Below, piece after piece: positions 14,215 through 21,695 of a DNA stretch of 24,264 nt (position 1 is its first letter; each line of letters opens with the position of its first letter). The notes beneath the pieces were generated by a model. It was given only the letters and a program-made list of their open reading frames with translations. It did not search any database and was not told the origin of the DNA. Made by a program: the position numbers and the translations under genes. Source of the stretch: CAYRGG01 sp964423745 (GTDB lineage Bacteria; Pseudomonadota; Gammaproteobacteria; Competibacterales; Competibacteraceae); contig CAYRGG010000058.1 of assembly GCA_964423745.1 (NCBI GenBank), forward strand, positions 1 through 24,264. The letters are read 5' to 3'.

Positions 14215-16359
14215 TTAATCTTCTAGGGTGTAAAGGGACGAATAGGCAAGGTTTGTGTAATGGGGTTCGTTGAGGTTGCTTGCTATTTGGTTTTTTCCTG
14301 TATGCTTTAAAACAATTCCCAGTCCCCATACACCTTCAATAAAGGTAAATACATCATCGATTTTCAATCCTTTCTCTAAATTGAACAAAGGGCAAATGGC
14401 ATCCGGTAGCCGATACGCGGCGAGCTGCCCATGGCGGCGCTTTTCCTGGATGTCATCATAGAGATAACGCAGCGCTCGCGAGAAAACCGTCCCATAGTCC
14501 CCCCGCTGATAATACTCAGTGGGTACGTTCCACAGCAAGGATTCAAGATAAGCGGAAGGATCTTCCCTTTTCCGCCAAATACCCGCTGCGACGACTAGGT
14601 TGCGCACCCGTTTAGCGATACGTATGCAGGCGTTTAGCTTGCCATGGGTGGCGGCATTCTTGCGGGCAAGCCCCTGATAGTATTGCTCTGGAAAATTGAC
14701 TTGCCATTCACCCTTTTGGGTTAGAAACGCCACACCCCGGTGCGCCTCACGCCGACCGGCGTCACCGATCAAGTAACGGCTCGCTGCAGCGCAGGGAATG
14801 ATATGTACTTCAAGTCCGTAAGTGTTCTTCCCTTTATGGAGTTTGATCGCTCTCCACTTTGTCTTAAAGTTGTATACGCTGCTTCCATAGCGCGCTACCA
14901 GTGAGCTGTGGATAGCGCAGTGATAGCGGTTAAAGCTCGCTTTATCGGGGGTGTGTATGGGCTTAAGCGTCGCACTTCCATAGCCATCCCCCAGCGAGAC
15001 TTCATCAGTATAGAATAGGTTTGGTGTAATCAAACGGATGTCGATATCGCTGCCGTCCACATTAGTCAAGCTACGAAAGGAGCCATTTAAGTCACCCTTG
15101 GTTTGGTACTCTGCAAGATCAGCATCCGCTGCAATGTGCTGGCATATCTGGTGATAAATGCGGCTGGCCTGCATAGTCTCGGACTGGTCGGGGGCCAGCG
15201 CAAGGGTATTTAGATCAAGCTTGGATAACGGATGGCGGTACGAGGTCGTGGGTATTGCACTACCCTGAGACCGAGGCGCTGGTAGGGGTGCCGATGCCTC
15301 AACGCACCCTGGTAGGAGCAGTTTTTGTGGTGCTTTTTCTTTAACTTCATGTAACTTATGAAGTGCATTGACGTTCAAGGGAGCACCCACTATGCCTCTC
15401 TGCGTCAAAGCATTTCTCAGGGTCAATACGGTTTCGATAAATGTCAGCGCATTCTCAACGCTACATTCATTTGAATCAAACAAACGACGCACCGTATCCG
15501 GTAGCCGGTACGCGTCGAGCTGTCCATGGCGGCGCTTTTCCTGGATGTCATCGTAGAGGTAATTCAGCGCTCTTAAGAAAACCGTCCCATAGTCCCCCCG
15601 CTGATAGTACTCGGTGGGCACGTTCCACAGCAACGATTCAAGATAAGCGGAAGGATCTTTCTCTTTCCGCCAAATACCTGCTGCGACGACTAGGTTACGC
15701 ACCCGTTTGGCGATACGTATGCAGCTGTTTAGCTTGCCATGGGTGGCGCCATTCTTGCGGGCAAGCCCCTGATAGTACTGCTCTGGAAAACTGACTCGCC
15801 ACTCACCCTTTTGGGTCAGAAATGCCACACCCCGATGCGCCTCACGCCGACCAGCGTCACCGATCAAGTAATGGCTCGCTGCAGCGCAGGGAATGATATG
15901 TACTTCAAGCCCGAAGAAGGACGCTTTTCCCGGGTATATTTTGATAGCTCTTTTGAGCAGCTTTGCATTGCGCACGCTGGCCCCGTAACGCGCCACCAGT
16001 GCGCTGTGGATAGCGCAGTGATAGCGGTTAAAGCTCGCTTTATCGGGTATGCGTATGGGCTTAGGCGTCGCGCTCCCGTAACCAGTTCCCAGCGAGACTT
16101 CATCAGCGTAGAATAGGTCTGAGCTGATAATGTGTATGTCGATATCGCTGCCGTCTACGTTAGTCAAACTACGAAAGGAGCCATACAAGCTAGTTTGAAT
16201 TTGATAACCTGCAAGATCAACATCCGCTGCGATGTGCTGGCGTATCTGGTGATAGATGTGGTTGGCCTCCGCCATCTGGGACTGATCGGGAGTCAGCGCA
16301 AGGGTGTTTAGATCAACCCCAGAAAACGGATGACGAGACGCCGATACGCGGGTATTCAT
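14215..16359 (-). CDS. Tandem double CD-NTase-like (SMODS-type) nucleotidyltransferase
   Basis: The 714-residue product contains two copies of one nucleotidyltransferase unit, about residues 1-345 and 370-714, about 365 residues apart. Each has the polymerase-beta signature GSFRSLTNVDGSDIDI (Asp72/Asp74 in copy 1, Asp438/Asp440 in copy 2). This matches the GS-x-TN-x-SDxD pattern of CBASS-type CD-NTases, which make cyclic or linear oligonucleotide messengers. The third acidic site, usually Asp in a (D)VLPC-type strand, reads LEVHIIPC in both copies: His replaces Asp, with a Glu two residues before. Long stretches of the two copies are nearly identical in DNA (for example 14700-14790 and 15795-15885), so the duplication looks recent. 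It starts 25 bases after the protease gene. Activity and product are unproven. Confidence 0.82.
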   Translation of the reverse strand: MNTRVSASRHPFSGVDLNTLALTPDQSQMAEANHIYHQIRQHIAADVDLAGYQIQTSLYGSFRSLTNVDGSDIDIHIISSDLFYADEVSLGTGYGSATPKPIRIPDKASFNRYHCAIHSALVARYGASVRNAKLLKRAIKIYPGKASFFGLEVHIIPCAAASHYLIGDAGRREAHRGVAFLTQKGEWRVSFPEQYYQGLARKNGATHGKLNSCIRIAKRVRNLVVAAGIWRKEKDPSAYLESLLWNVPTEYYQRGDYGTVFLRALNYLYDDIQEKRRHGQLDAYRLPDTVRRLFDSNECSVENALTFIETVLTLRNALTQRGIVGAPLNVNALHKLHEVKEKAPQKLLLPGCVEASAPLPAPRSQGSAIPTTSYRHPLSKLDLNTLALAPDQSETMQASRIYHQICQHIAADADLAEYQTKGDLNGSFRSLTNVDGSDIDIRLITPNLFYTDEVSLGDGYGSATLKPIHTPDKASFNRYHCAIHSSLVARYGSSVYNFKTKWRAIKLHKGKNTYGLEVHIIPCAAASRYLIGDAGRREAHRGVAFLTQKGEWQVNFPEQYYQGLARKNAATHGKLNACIRIAKRVRNLVVAAGIWRKREDPSAYLESLLWNVPTEYYQRGDYGTVFSRALRYLYDDIQEKRRHGQLAAYRLPDAICPLFNLEKGLKIDDVFTFIEGVWGLGIVLKHTGKNQIASNLNEPHYTNLAYSSLYTLED

Positions 16360-16384
16360 GCAGAGCTATTCTTTTTCAATTTTT

Positions 16385-18475
16385 CTAAAAGGCGCACGGT
16401 TCTGACCATACGCGCATTTCGCCCAAGGTAACTGGAAAAATGTCGCTGACGTCAATGGTGAAGCGAAACACCTTACAGGCACGTTTGTTGTTTTCTGGAT
16501 CGAAGAAGCGCAGTTTGACATCCCAACAGTCGCTATCGATACGGCAGAATGGACTCCGCTCAACTTGGATATCGGCGAGTTCCATGCCTTCAACCACCAC
16601 ATCGGAAAATGCGGAAGCGGCCTGGAAAGCGTTGGTAGCAGCAAAGTTCAGCGCCCGATCCATAGAGGTGGCACCTAAATTACGCAGATCGTAATAGACG
16701 CGATGGAGGAATCCCCGCAGCGATTTACGCACCCGTGCATCGACTCCTTCCTGTTGGGGGACATTGGACCAGATAACATTCAGTGCGGCATCGACGAGGG
16801 AATTGACTTTCCAACCGTATAGACCACGGGTAGCCTTCGGTTCAATGACAGGCACCACTTGACCTGAGAAGAGCCGCACACTCTGACCTGTCAATCTAGC
16901 TGGAATACTCACCCGCTCGATATAATCTTCATGGTCTTCTGCCTCCACCTGCCCACTCATCAAGCTAATGAGTACATCATAGACATCGCGGGCATAGGGA
17001 CCGCTGGGTCGAATGGCGTAGAGGGGTGTCATCTCCAAATTCAGGGTCCACAAGAGTTCCCGCGATTCGGATGGATTCTGTTCTAAATAATCAACCATCT
17101 GGCGGGCATCGAAAGGATTGGCGGGTACGATGGCGTCGTTGATTAGCAGGGGTGGCATTAATTGTTTGAAAGAATCCCGCCGCGTCTCGGTACCAAAATC
17201 ATAGCCTAGCGTTCCTAGCACATAAACCAACCCATGGTGACGACTGGCGCTAATACCGTTTGCCAAATTGTTGGGTGTTACCCTAGGTGCGCTTGGGCTA
17301 TTCGGCACAACCACACTCGCGTCGCCAAAATCTTCAGTTGTGGAGCTATCTATATGACTGTACATACCATCCTCACTAGCAGAAACACCCTCTGTATCGG
17401 TAATCAAAGTATCGGCTGAGACAGTAGTTTTAGTCTCTGATTCTGAGTCATTGCTCTGACAACCGCACGCGGCGGGATCGATGCCTGCCGATTCCGTCAC
17501 AGCGGTTTCAGCAAAAATATCGTTGTCTTTATAGTCGTCCATCTGGCCTCTCTTCTGCTTTTTCTCTGTCATGCATTGCTGCTTAATGGCAAAGGATTGT
17601 AGGGTTTTTGGAATATTAAGTTTGCCTGCTAGGTGCAGGTGACAGTCCTTTGTCGAGTTTTCATTGCAGGCTGTGACTGCCTGTAATATCGCTTTTCGAA
17701 TACGTTTTGGATTGGGTCGATGACCGGCTTGGCATTGCAGGCTTAACAATAAAGCAGCCACCCCGCTAACAATCGGTGCAGCAAAGCTAGTGCCCGTCAT
17801 TCTGGCGGTTTTACCAAAAGGCAAGGCGCCCAAAATGTTTTCGCCCGGCGCCAGGACACCATTATGTCGATAGGCCATGCCCCAATTGCTGAAATGGATG
17901 GGTTGTTCCCTCTCATCCATAGCGCCTACGGCCAAAGCGGTTTCGATAGCCGCTGGCACATGCAGACAGTTGCAGCCATTGTTGCCTGCAGCAGCAACCA
18001 GTAACACGTTATGGGCTTCACACTTACGAACTGCCTTAGCGAGTTGTTCTTCGGGTTCTCCTGTGGGGGTTAATTGCCCGCCGCTAAAATTGATGATGTG
18101 GGCGCCTGCGTCGATGGCCTGTTCGATAGCGCGTGCGGCATCTGCCTGTGAAGGTTGCGGATGTTCATCAGAAAATAGGGGTATTAGAAGTCCTCGACAG
18201 CGTGGGGCTATGCCAGTGATAGCACTTCCATGTTGAGCAAAGATCACACTGGTCACATGGGTCCCATGAGCGACCATTTCACCGGTTAAGTGACTTTGTT
18301 TGGCAGCATGTTCGGGCAACTGAGTCAGGTTTGCACCCGCGAAACAGGGATGCGAAAGGTCGACTCGCCCGTCCAGCACCGCCACACAAATCCTCGGATC
18401 TCCATGGGTGAGAGACCATAAGTCTTGCATTTCAGGGATTGTAGATAAAGGAGGGGTTATTTGTTCACTCTGCAC
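16385..18475 (-). CDS. PatG-type subtilisin-like serine protease
   Basis: The 696-residue product starts with an S8 peptidase domain (about 15-300) with a complete catalytic set: Asp35 (VAVLDGRVDLSHP), His70 (HGTHVTSV), oxyanion Asn165 (AAAGNNG) and Ser230 (GTSFAAP). A linker of about 100 residues rich in Ser, Asp, Glu and Thr follows, holding a Cys-Gly-Cys (DPAACGCQSN). The C-terminal half (GLVYVLGTLGYDFGTETRRD, then LLWTLNLEMTPLYAIRPSGP) resembles the C-terminal region of cyanobactin-maturation proteases of the PatA/PatG group. No signal peptide is seen. The GTG at 18475 is the only start after an in-frame TAA just upstream; AGGA lies rather far (15 bases) from it. No cyanobactin precursor or YcaO gene is nearby. 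Confidence 0.85.
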   Translation of the reverse strand: MQSEQITPPLSTIPEMQDLWSLTHGDPRICVAVLDGRVDLSHPCFAGANLTQLPEHAAKQSHLTGEMVAHGTHVTSVIFAQHGSAITGIAPRCRGLLIPLFSDEHPQPSQADAARAIEQAIDAGAHIINFSGGQLTPTGEPEEQLAKAVRKCEAHNVLLVAAAGNNGCNCLHVPAAIETALAVGAMDEREQPIHFSNWGMAYRHNGVLAPGENILGALPFGKTARMTGTSFAAPIVSGVAALLLSLQCQAGHRPNPKRIRKAILQAVTACNENSTKDCHLHLAGKLNIPKTLQSFAIKQQCMTEKKQKRGQMDDYKDNDIFAETAVTESAGIDPAACGCQSNDSESETKTTVSADTLITDTEGVSASEDGMYSHIDSSTTEDFGDASVVVPNSPSAPRVTPNNLANGISASRHHGLVYVLGTLGYDFGTETRRDSFKQLMPPLLINDAIVPANPFDARQMVDYLEQNPSESRELLWTLNLEMTPLYAIRPSGPYARDVYDVLISLMSGQVEAEDHEDYIERVSIPARLTGQSVRLFSGQVVPVIEPKATRGLYGWKVNSLVDAALNVIWSNVPQQEGVDARVRKSLRGFLHRVYYDLRNLGATSMDRALNFAATNAFQAASAFSDVVVEGMELADIQVERSPFCRIDSDCWDVKLRFFDPENNKRACKVFRFTIDVSDIFPVTLGEMRVWSEPCAF

Positions 18476-18496
18476 TATTTATTGTTCTTATCCTAA

Positions 18497-18518
18497 TTTA
18501 TTTATTTATTTATTTATT
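18497..18518. repeat. TTTA tetranucleotide repeat, five units
   Basis: TTTA occurs five times in a row (18497-18516), followed by TT. On the minus strand it is (TAAA)5, ending 22 bases before the protease GTG and just upstream of its AGGA. Slippage here would change the promoter or leader spacing without touching the reading frame. Confidence 0.75.
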
Positions 18519-18577
18519 GATATCTTATTGATAAATGAGTGTAGCAATTAATTTTTATAAGTAAAAGCTTTTTAATA

Positions 18578-18615
18578 TTTTTTTGTTTTAACAAAAAAAT
18601 TTATTGTTATAACAA
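18578..18615. promoter_or_regulatory. Pair of AT-rich palindromes upstream of the protease gene
   Basis: TTTTTTTGTT and AACAAAAAAA (18578-18599, two-base spacer) form a perfect inverted repeat. Five bases on, TTGTTATAACAA (18604-18615) is a perfect 12-bp palindrome. Both share the GTT..AAC core, suggesting two copies of one binding site, or an AT-rich hairpin. Confidence 0.4.
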
Positions 18616-18645
18616 AAGAAATGCATTGATAAAGAAACTCACAAG

Positions 18646-18789
18646 CTTAGGACTCACACAACTTGCTCCAGAGGACGCCGTGAATACGTCCGTGCTTCGC
18701 CGGCTTGACTGCGGTCATCCAAGCCGCAATCACCTCTTTCACAAGCTCTGCAAGTCCTGCTTATGAGTAAATTGTGCGTAAGTCCTAAG
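18646..18789. mobile_element. MITE-like 144-bp element with CTTAGGACT inverted ends
   Basis: The left end CTTAGGACTCACACAACTT (18646-18664) pairs with the right end AAATTGTGCGTAAGTCCTAAG (18769-18789). The outer 9 bp are perfect and the rest match with small gaps. The interior has no full transposase. A related stretch lies in opposite orientation at 22683-22760, showing that this is an interspersed repeat family. TAAGTCCTAAG-type ends suggest movement by a transposase encoded elsewhere. Confidence 0.65.
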
Positions 18790-18845
18790 CGGCGACCATT
18801 TGCTATGGACGTCGCCGCTTAGACGTATGAACCTACTACAACACC

Positions 18846-21677
18846 TTATTTACCGGACTCGTCTGAAGGTGACTCGGCGCTCCCGTTGCCAGCACTGTTA
18901 CCAGATGCGGCATGATCCATAATGCGCCCGATAATCGAGCCCAACACGGCTTCTTGGTTGCTCCCATCGCCGTCCCCTTCGCCGCCGTCCTTCGCTGCGT
19001 CGAGAGCACCGGCGGCGTTTAACGCGGCGCCAGCCCCGGACATGGCTCCTGTAGCCCCTAAGCCAGCGGGACCAGCAACGCCTCCCATCGCCGCTTGTAT
19101 AAGTATAGGGGCTACAGCCTTGACCACATCCGCTACAGCTTGTTGTGCCTGAATCGCCTGTTGGCTGGAGATCTTCATGCCCTCGGTGGCCTGTTGGCCT
19201 GCAGCCGTAGCACCCTGCTGGGCGCTCTGGATGCCGGTCTGGGCAAGGTTCGCGGTCGCCGCCATATTGCTCATATCACGAAACATATTGCTGGCGGTGA
19301 GCGCTTGCAACGCCGCCGCTGTACTGGCCTGACCAGCGCTGTCGGCGGCGGAGATCGCCTCGGGACCGCTGTGCAGGTGTATCGCCGGCGCATCTACGCC
19401 GGCGGCTTTAAGGTTGGTAATCAGTTCGGCGGCGCTTCGGCTGCCTGCTTGCAACGGGCTGATTTCCGGTGGCAGGATGGGGATCGGCGCGTCGCTCCAT
19501 TTCCAAAAGCGAGTCATGTCGAGCTTCTCGGCACAGTTAAAGCGGCCTAAGACGGCTTCCGCAAATACGCCGGTGGACGGCATGGGTATGAGGGTGTCCT
19601 CACGGCCTTCGTCACCTTGCGGCTCGTCGTCGTGTTCATCGAGCCATGCTTCTTTCATCTCTTCCGAAATGTCGCCGTTCATTCGAGCGGGAACATTGTA
19701 GCCCTTCTTGCGGCACCAAGCTCGGAAGTCCCGCCGCAAGAGACGCTTTTCCAGCAACCAATCGAGCTTGTCGGCTTCGTCCTCGAAATACCAGCGAAAG
19801 CCCACGTAATCACCCGCCACCGCCACTGGCGTCGGGTCCAGGGTCTGCCCAACGGGCTTCCCCTTATAAGTCAACTGACCCAGGGCTGCAACCTGCTGCG
19901 CTGGCCCCAGTTCGGCCAGGGCGGCGAGGTTCTGAGCAAGCTTCGTCGCCGCTGCGGGCTCCTCGACCTCGCCGTCTCGAAACTGCTGCTCGTTCTTGAC
20001 GCATTGAGTGAAGTTTAAAACAAGTATGGTGCCAAATATAAAGTGAAACTTGTTCCCTGGAAGGGGTAGGCTGTAGCTGAAAGACCGAGCCGCGCCATCG
20101 GCATCGGTCGTTTCAAGTTCAATAAAAAATGGATTGATTACTTGTCGGTCTTCGGCTATTACAACACAAAGTGAATCGAGACGCTCAAGCTGTAAGTCAC
20201 ATTCAATGACGGTCCACTCCGAAGCGGGTTTGATGGGATCGGTCTTGCCAATTTCGATGTGCTTACCTGATTCATAAGCCCTGAAGCTCAGAGCCGGACA
20301 GGCTTTAGATGATAGTTGTCCATTTTGATCATATGTGTAAGGAGCGTTAATCTTGATCCGACGAAGCCGAGCCGATCGGGCAATTTTCTCCGGCTGACTG
20401 TTGATCTCGCAGGCCGTGGGATACAATGCCTTTAACGCAAGTTTCGTATCATCGGAAACCGACTCTACGGGTTGTTCTTTGGGAGCAAGATGAAAATGCG
20501 CTAGCGACTTTCCCCATAAATAAAAATAATTTTTATTTTTAGTATAACTTGCAAAAGGACTTATACTTTCGTCGTCGGTGAACGGGGTAATACGTAGGGA
20601 TAATGTCTCGCCACTACTACTGACGAACTCTAGATCGAAATGAGCTATATCGTATTCACCATTTTGTTTAATATTGCCATAATGCATGAAAGGCGACCAT
20701 GCTGATGAATCTCCACTATTCACCGGTTTCCCCAAAGCCAGAGTCTGGACCTGTCGCAACGGTACATCGCATTCTATTATCTGGGGTGCTTTGCCACGTT
20801 GCACAAACGCTTCCCCTAGTTTCGCCACTTCATTGCCCATAGTTGTTATGAAGGTCATGGCCTCATAATCGTGCTCGTTAGAATTTTTTCTTCTATGCCA
20901 TCCAATAGAACCGTCATTGAAGGTCAAGGTGATCTTCTTCAGCCGGGCATCGAGTGGAAGCCGCACTTCCCGAGTCGCTGCATCCTTGGTATCGTAGCCC
21001 CATGGATTGCGGCATACGATTTCTAGTCCATCGACATCCACCGCCCGCTTTTTGGTCTTCTTAGCGCTAGCCGGTAGTTTTAACGAGGCGCTCGCCGGGA
21101 CGAACAACAGGCGTTGGTAATCGGTGGTGCGGGTAACGACGCGGTAGTTCTGGATAACCTCGTAATACTGAACCGATAGGGCGTGCATGTGGTTATAGTT
21201 GGTCACGACCCGGGTTGAAAGGGTCTCCTTTTCCGCCTCGCTGGTCTCACAGACCACGGCAGCACGGCGGTTGCGGGCAGCATTGGCCTGCTGGTGGGTG
21301 GTGCCGGTGATGTCGCGGTTAGTACGTGCCGACAGATTGCGCGTGCCACTGGTGCGCGAAACATTGGTGGCGACGCTTTTGTTGCGGGCGCTTGAAGATG
21401 AGGCGCCAAAATTTGCCGCTAAACCCCAGTTCAACCCTCCGAGCGAGAAGCTATTGCTCTCATTCGAGGCTTCCTGGTCGGACGAGCTGTCGTTGCTGAC
21501 CGTTGAGCTGCCTTCTTGAGTTTCCCGCGACACGGCGTTAGTCACTTCAGCGATGGAACGCTGCATCTGGGTGTCCATATCGAGCTTATCTTTCTGCGAT
21601 ACCGCCTCGGTTTGCTGACCCCGCGCACGCCGTTCCCAGTCGACGACAGCGATACGGGTGCTCTCGCCGGGGGCCAA
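18846..21677 (-). CDS. Large Ser/Ala-rich protein, probably the C-terminal part of one gene split by an amber codon
   Basis: The open frame gives 943 residues from a TTG at 21677, a start with no good ribosome-binding site. It is in the same frame as the preceding gene, with only the TAG at 21696-21698 between. Residues 1-50 (LAPGESTRIAVVDWERR onward) are followed by a Ser, Thr and Asn-rich low-complexity region (50-130). A conserved-looking block follows (STRVVTNYNHMHALSVQYYE, about 164-183). Two beta-rich repeats come next, about 210-370 and 440-550, sharing an IIECDVPLRQVQTL / VIECDLQLERLDSL pattern. After a block with GVFAEAVLGRFNCAEKLDMT, the last 140 residues are Ala, Gln and Gly-rich and probably helical or disordered. 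I do not know its function. It may be a structural or surface-assembly component. Confidence 0.65.
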   Translation of the reverse strand: MAPGESTRIAVVDWERRARGQQTEAVSQKDKLDMDTQMQRSIAEVTNAVSRETQEGSSTVSNDSSSDQEASNESNSFSLGGLNWGLAANFGASSSSARNKSVATNVSRTSGTRNLSARTNRDITGTTHQQANAARNRRAAVVCETSEAEKETLSTRVVTNYNHMHALSVQYYEVIQNYRVVTRTTDYQRLLFVPASASLKLPASAKKTKKRAVDVDGLEIVCRNPWGYDTKDAATREVRLPLDARLKKITLTFNDGSIGWHRRKNSNEHDYEAMTFITTMGNEVAKLGEAFVQRGKAPQIIECDVPLRQVQTLALGKPVNSGDSSAWSPFMHYGNIKQNGEYDIAHFDLEFVSSSGETLSLRITPFTDDESISPFASYTKNKNYFYLWGKSLAHFHLAPKEQPVESVSDDTKLALKALYPTACEINSQPEKIARSARLRRIKINAPYTYDQNGQLSSKACPALSFRAYESGKHIEIGKTDPIKPASEWTVIECDLQLERLDSLCVVIAEDRQVINPFFIELETTDADGAARSFSYSLPLPGNKFHFIFGTILVLNFTQCVKNEQQFRDGEVEEPAAATKLAQNLAALAELGPAQQVAALGQLTYKGKPVGQTLDPTPVAVAGDYVGFRWYFEDEADKLDWLLEKRLLRRDFRAWCRKKGYNVPARMNGDISEEMKEAWLDEHDDEPQGDEGREDTLIPMPSTGVFAEAVLGRFNCAEKLDMTRFWKWSDAPIPILPPEISPLQAGSRSAAELITNLKAAGVDAPAIHLHSGPEAISAADSAGQASTAAALQALTASNMFRDMSNMAATANLAQTGIQSAQQGATAAGQQATEGMKISSQQAIQAQQAVADVVKAVAPILIQAAMGGVAGPAGLGATGAMSGAGAALNAAGALDAAKDGGEGDGDGSNQEAVLGSIIGRIMDHAASGNSAGNGSAESPSDESGK

Positions 21678-21695
21678 CGCCAGGCTGTGTAGGAG

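Larger units (their letters stand above)
18476..18845. other. AT-rich 370-bp gap: promoter/leader region of the protease gene plus a MITE-like element
   Basis: The protease-proximal part (18480-18640) is very AT-rich, with a tetranucleotide run and two palindromes (listed separately). It probably holds the promoter for the protease, nucleotidyltransferase and downstream genes. The distal part is filled by a 144-bp inverted-repeat element. Between that and the large upstream gene, GCGGCGACC (18789-18797) and GTCGCCGC (18811-18818) form a GC-rich stem just after that gene's stop, a plausible terminator. No coding frame was accepted. Confidence 0.55.

Noticed and set aside
14215..18475. Classical CBASS operon
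   Set aside because: The nucleotidyltransferase is CD-NTase-like, but no phospholipase, TM, endonuclease or Cap2/Cap3/HORMA/TRIP13-type gene is present, and the third catalytic Asp is not conserved.
16385..18475. Cyanobactin biosynthesis cluster
   Set aside because: Only a PatG-like protease is present. No precursor peptide with recognition sequences, YcaO cyclase, oxidase or prenyltransferase was seen.
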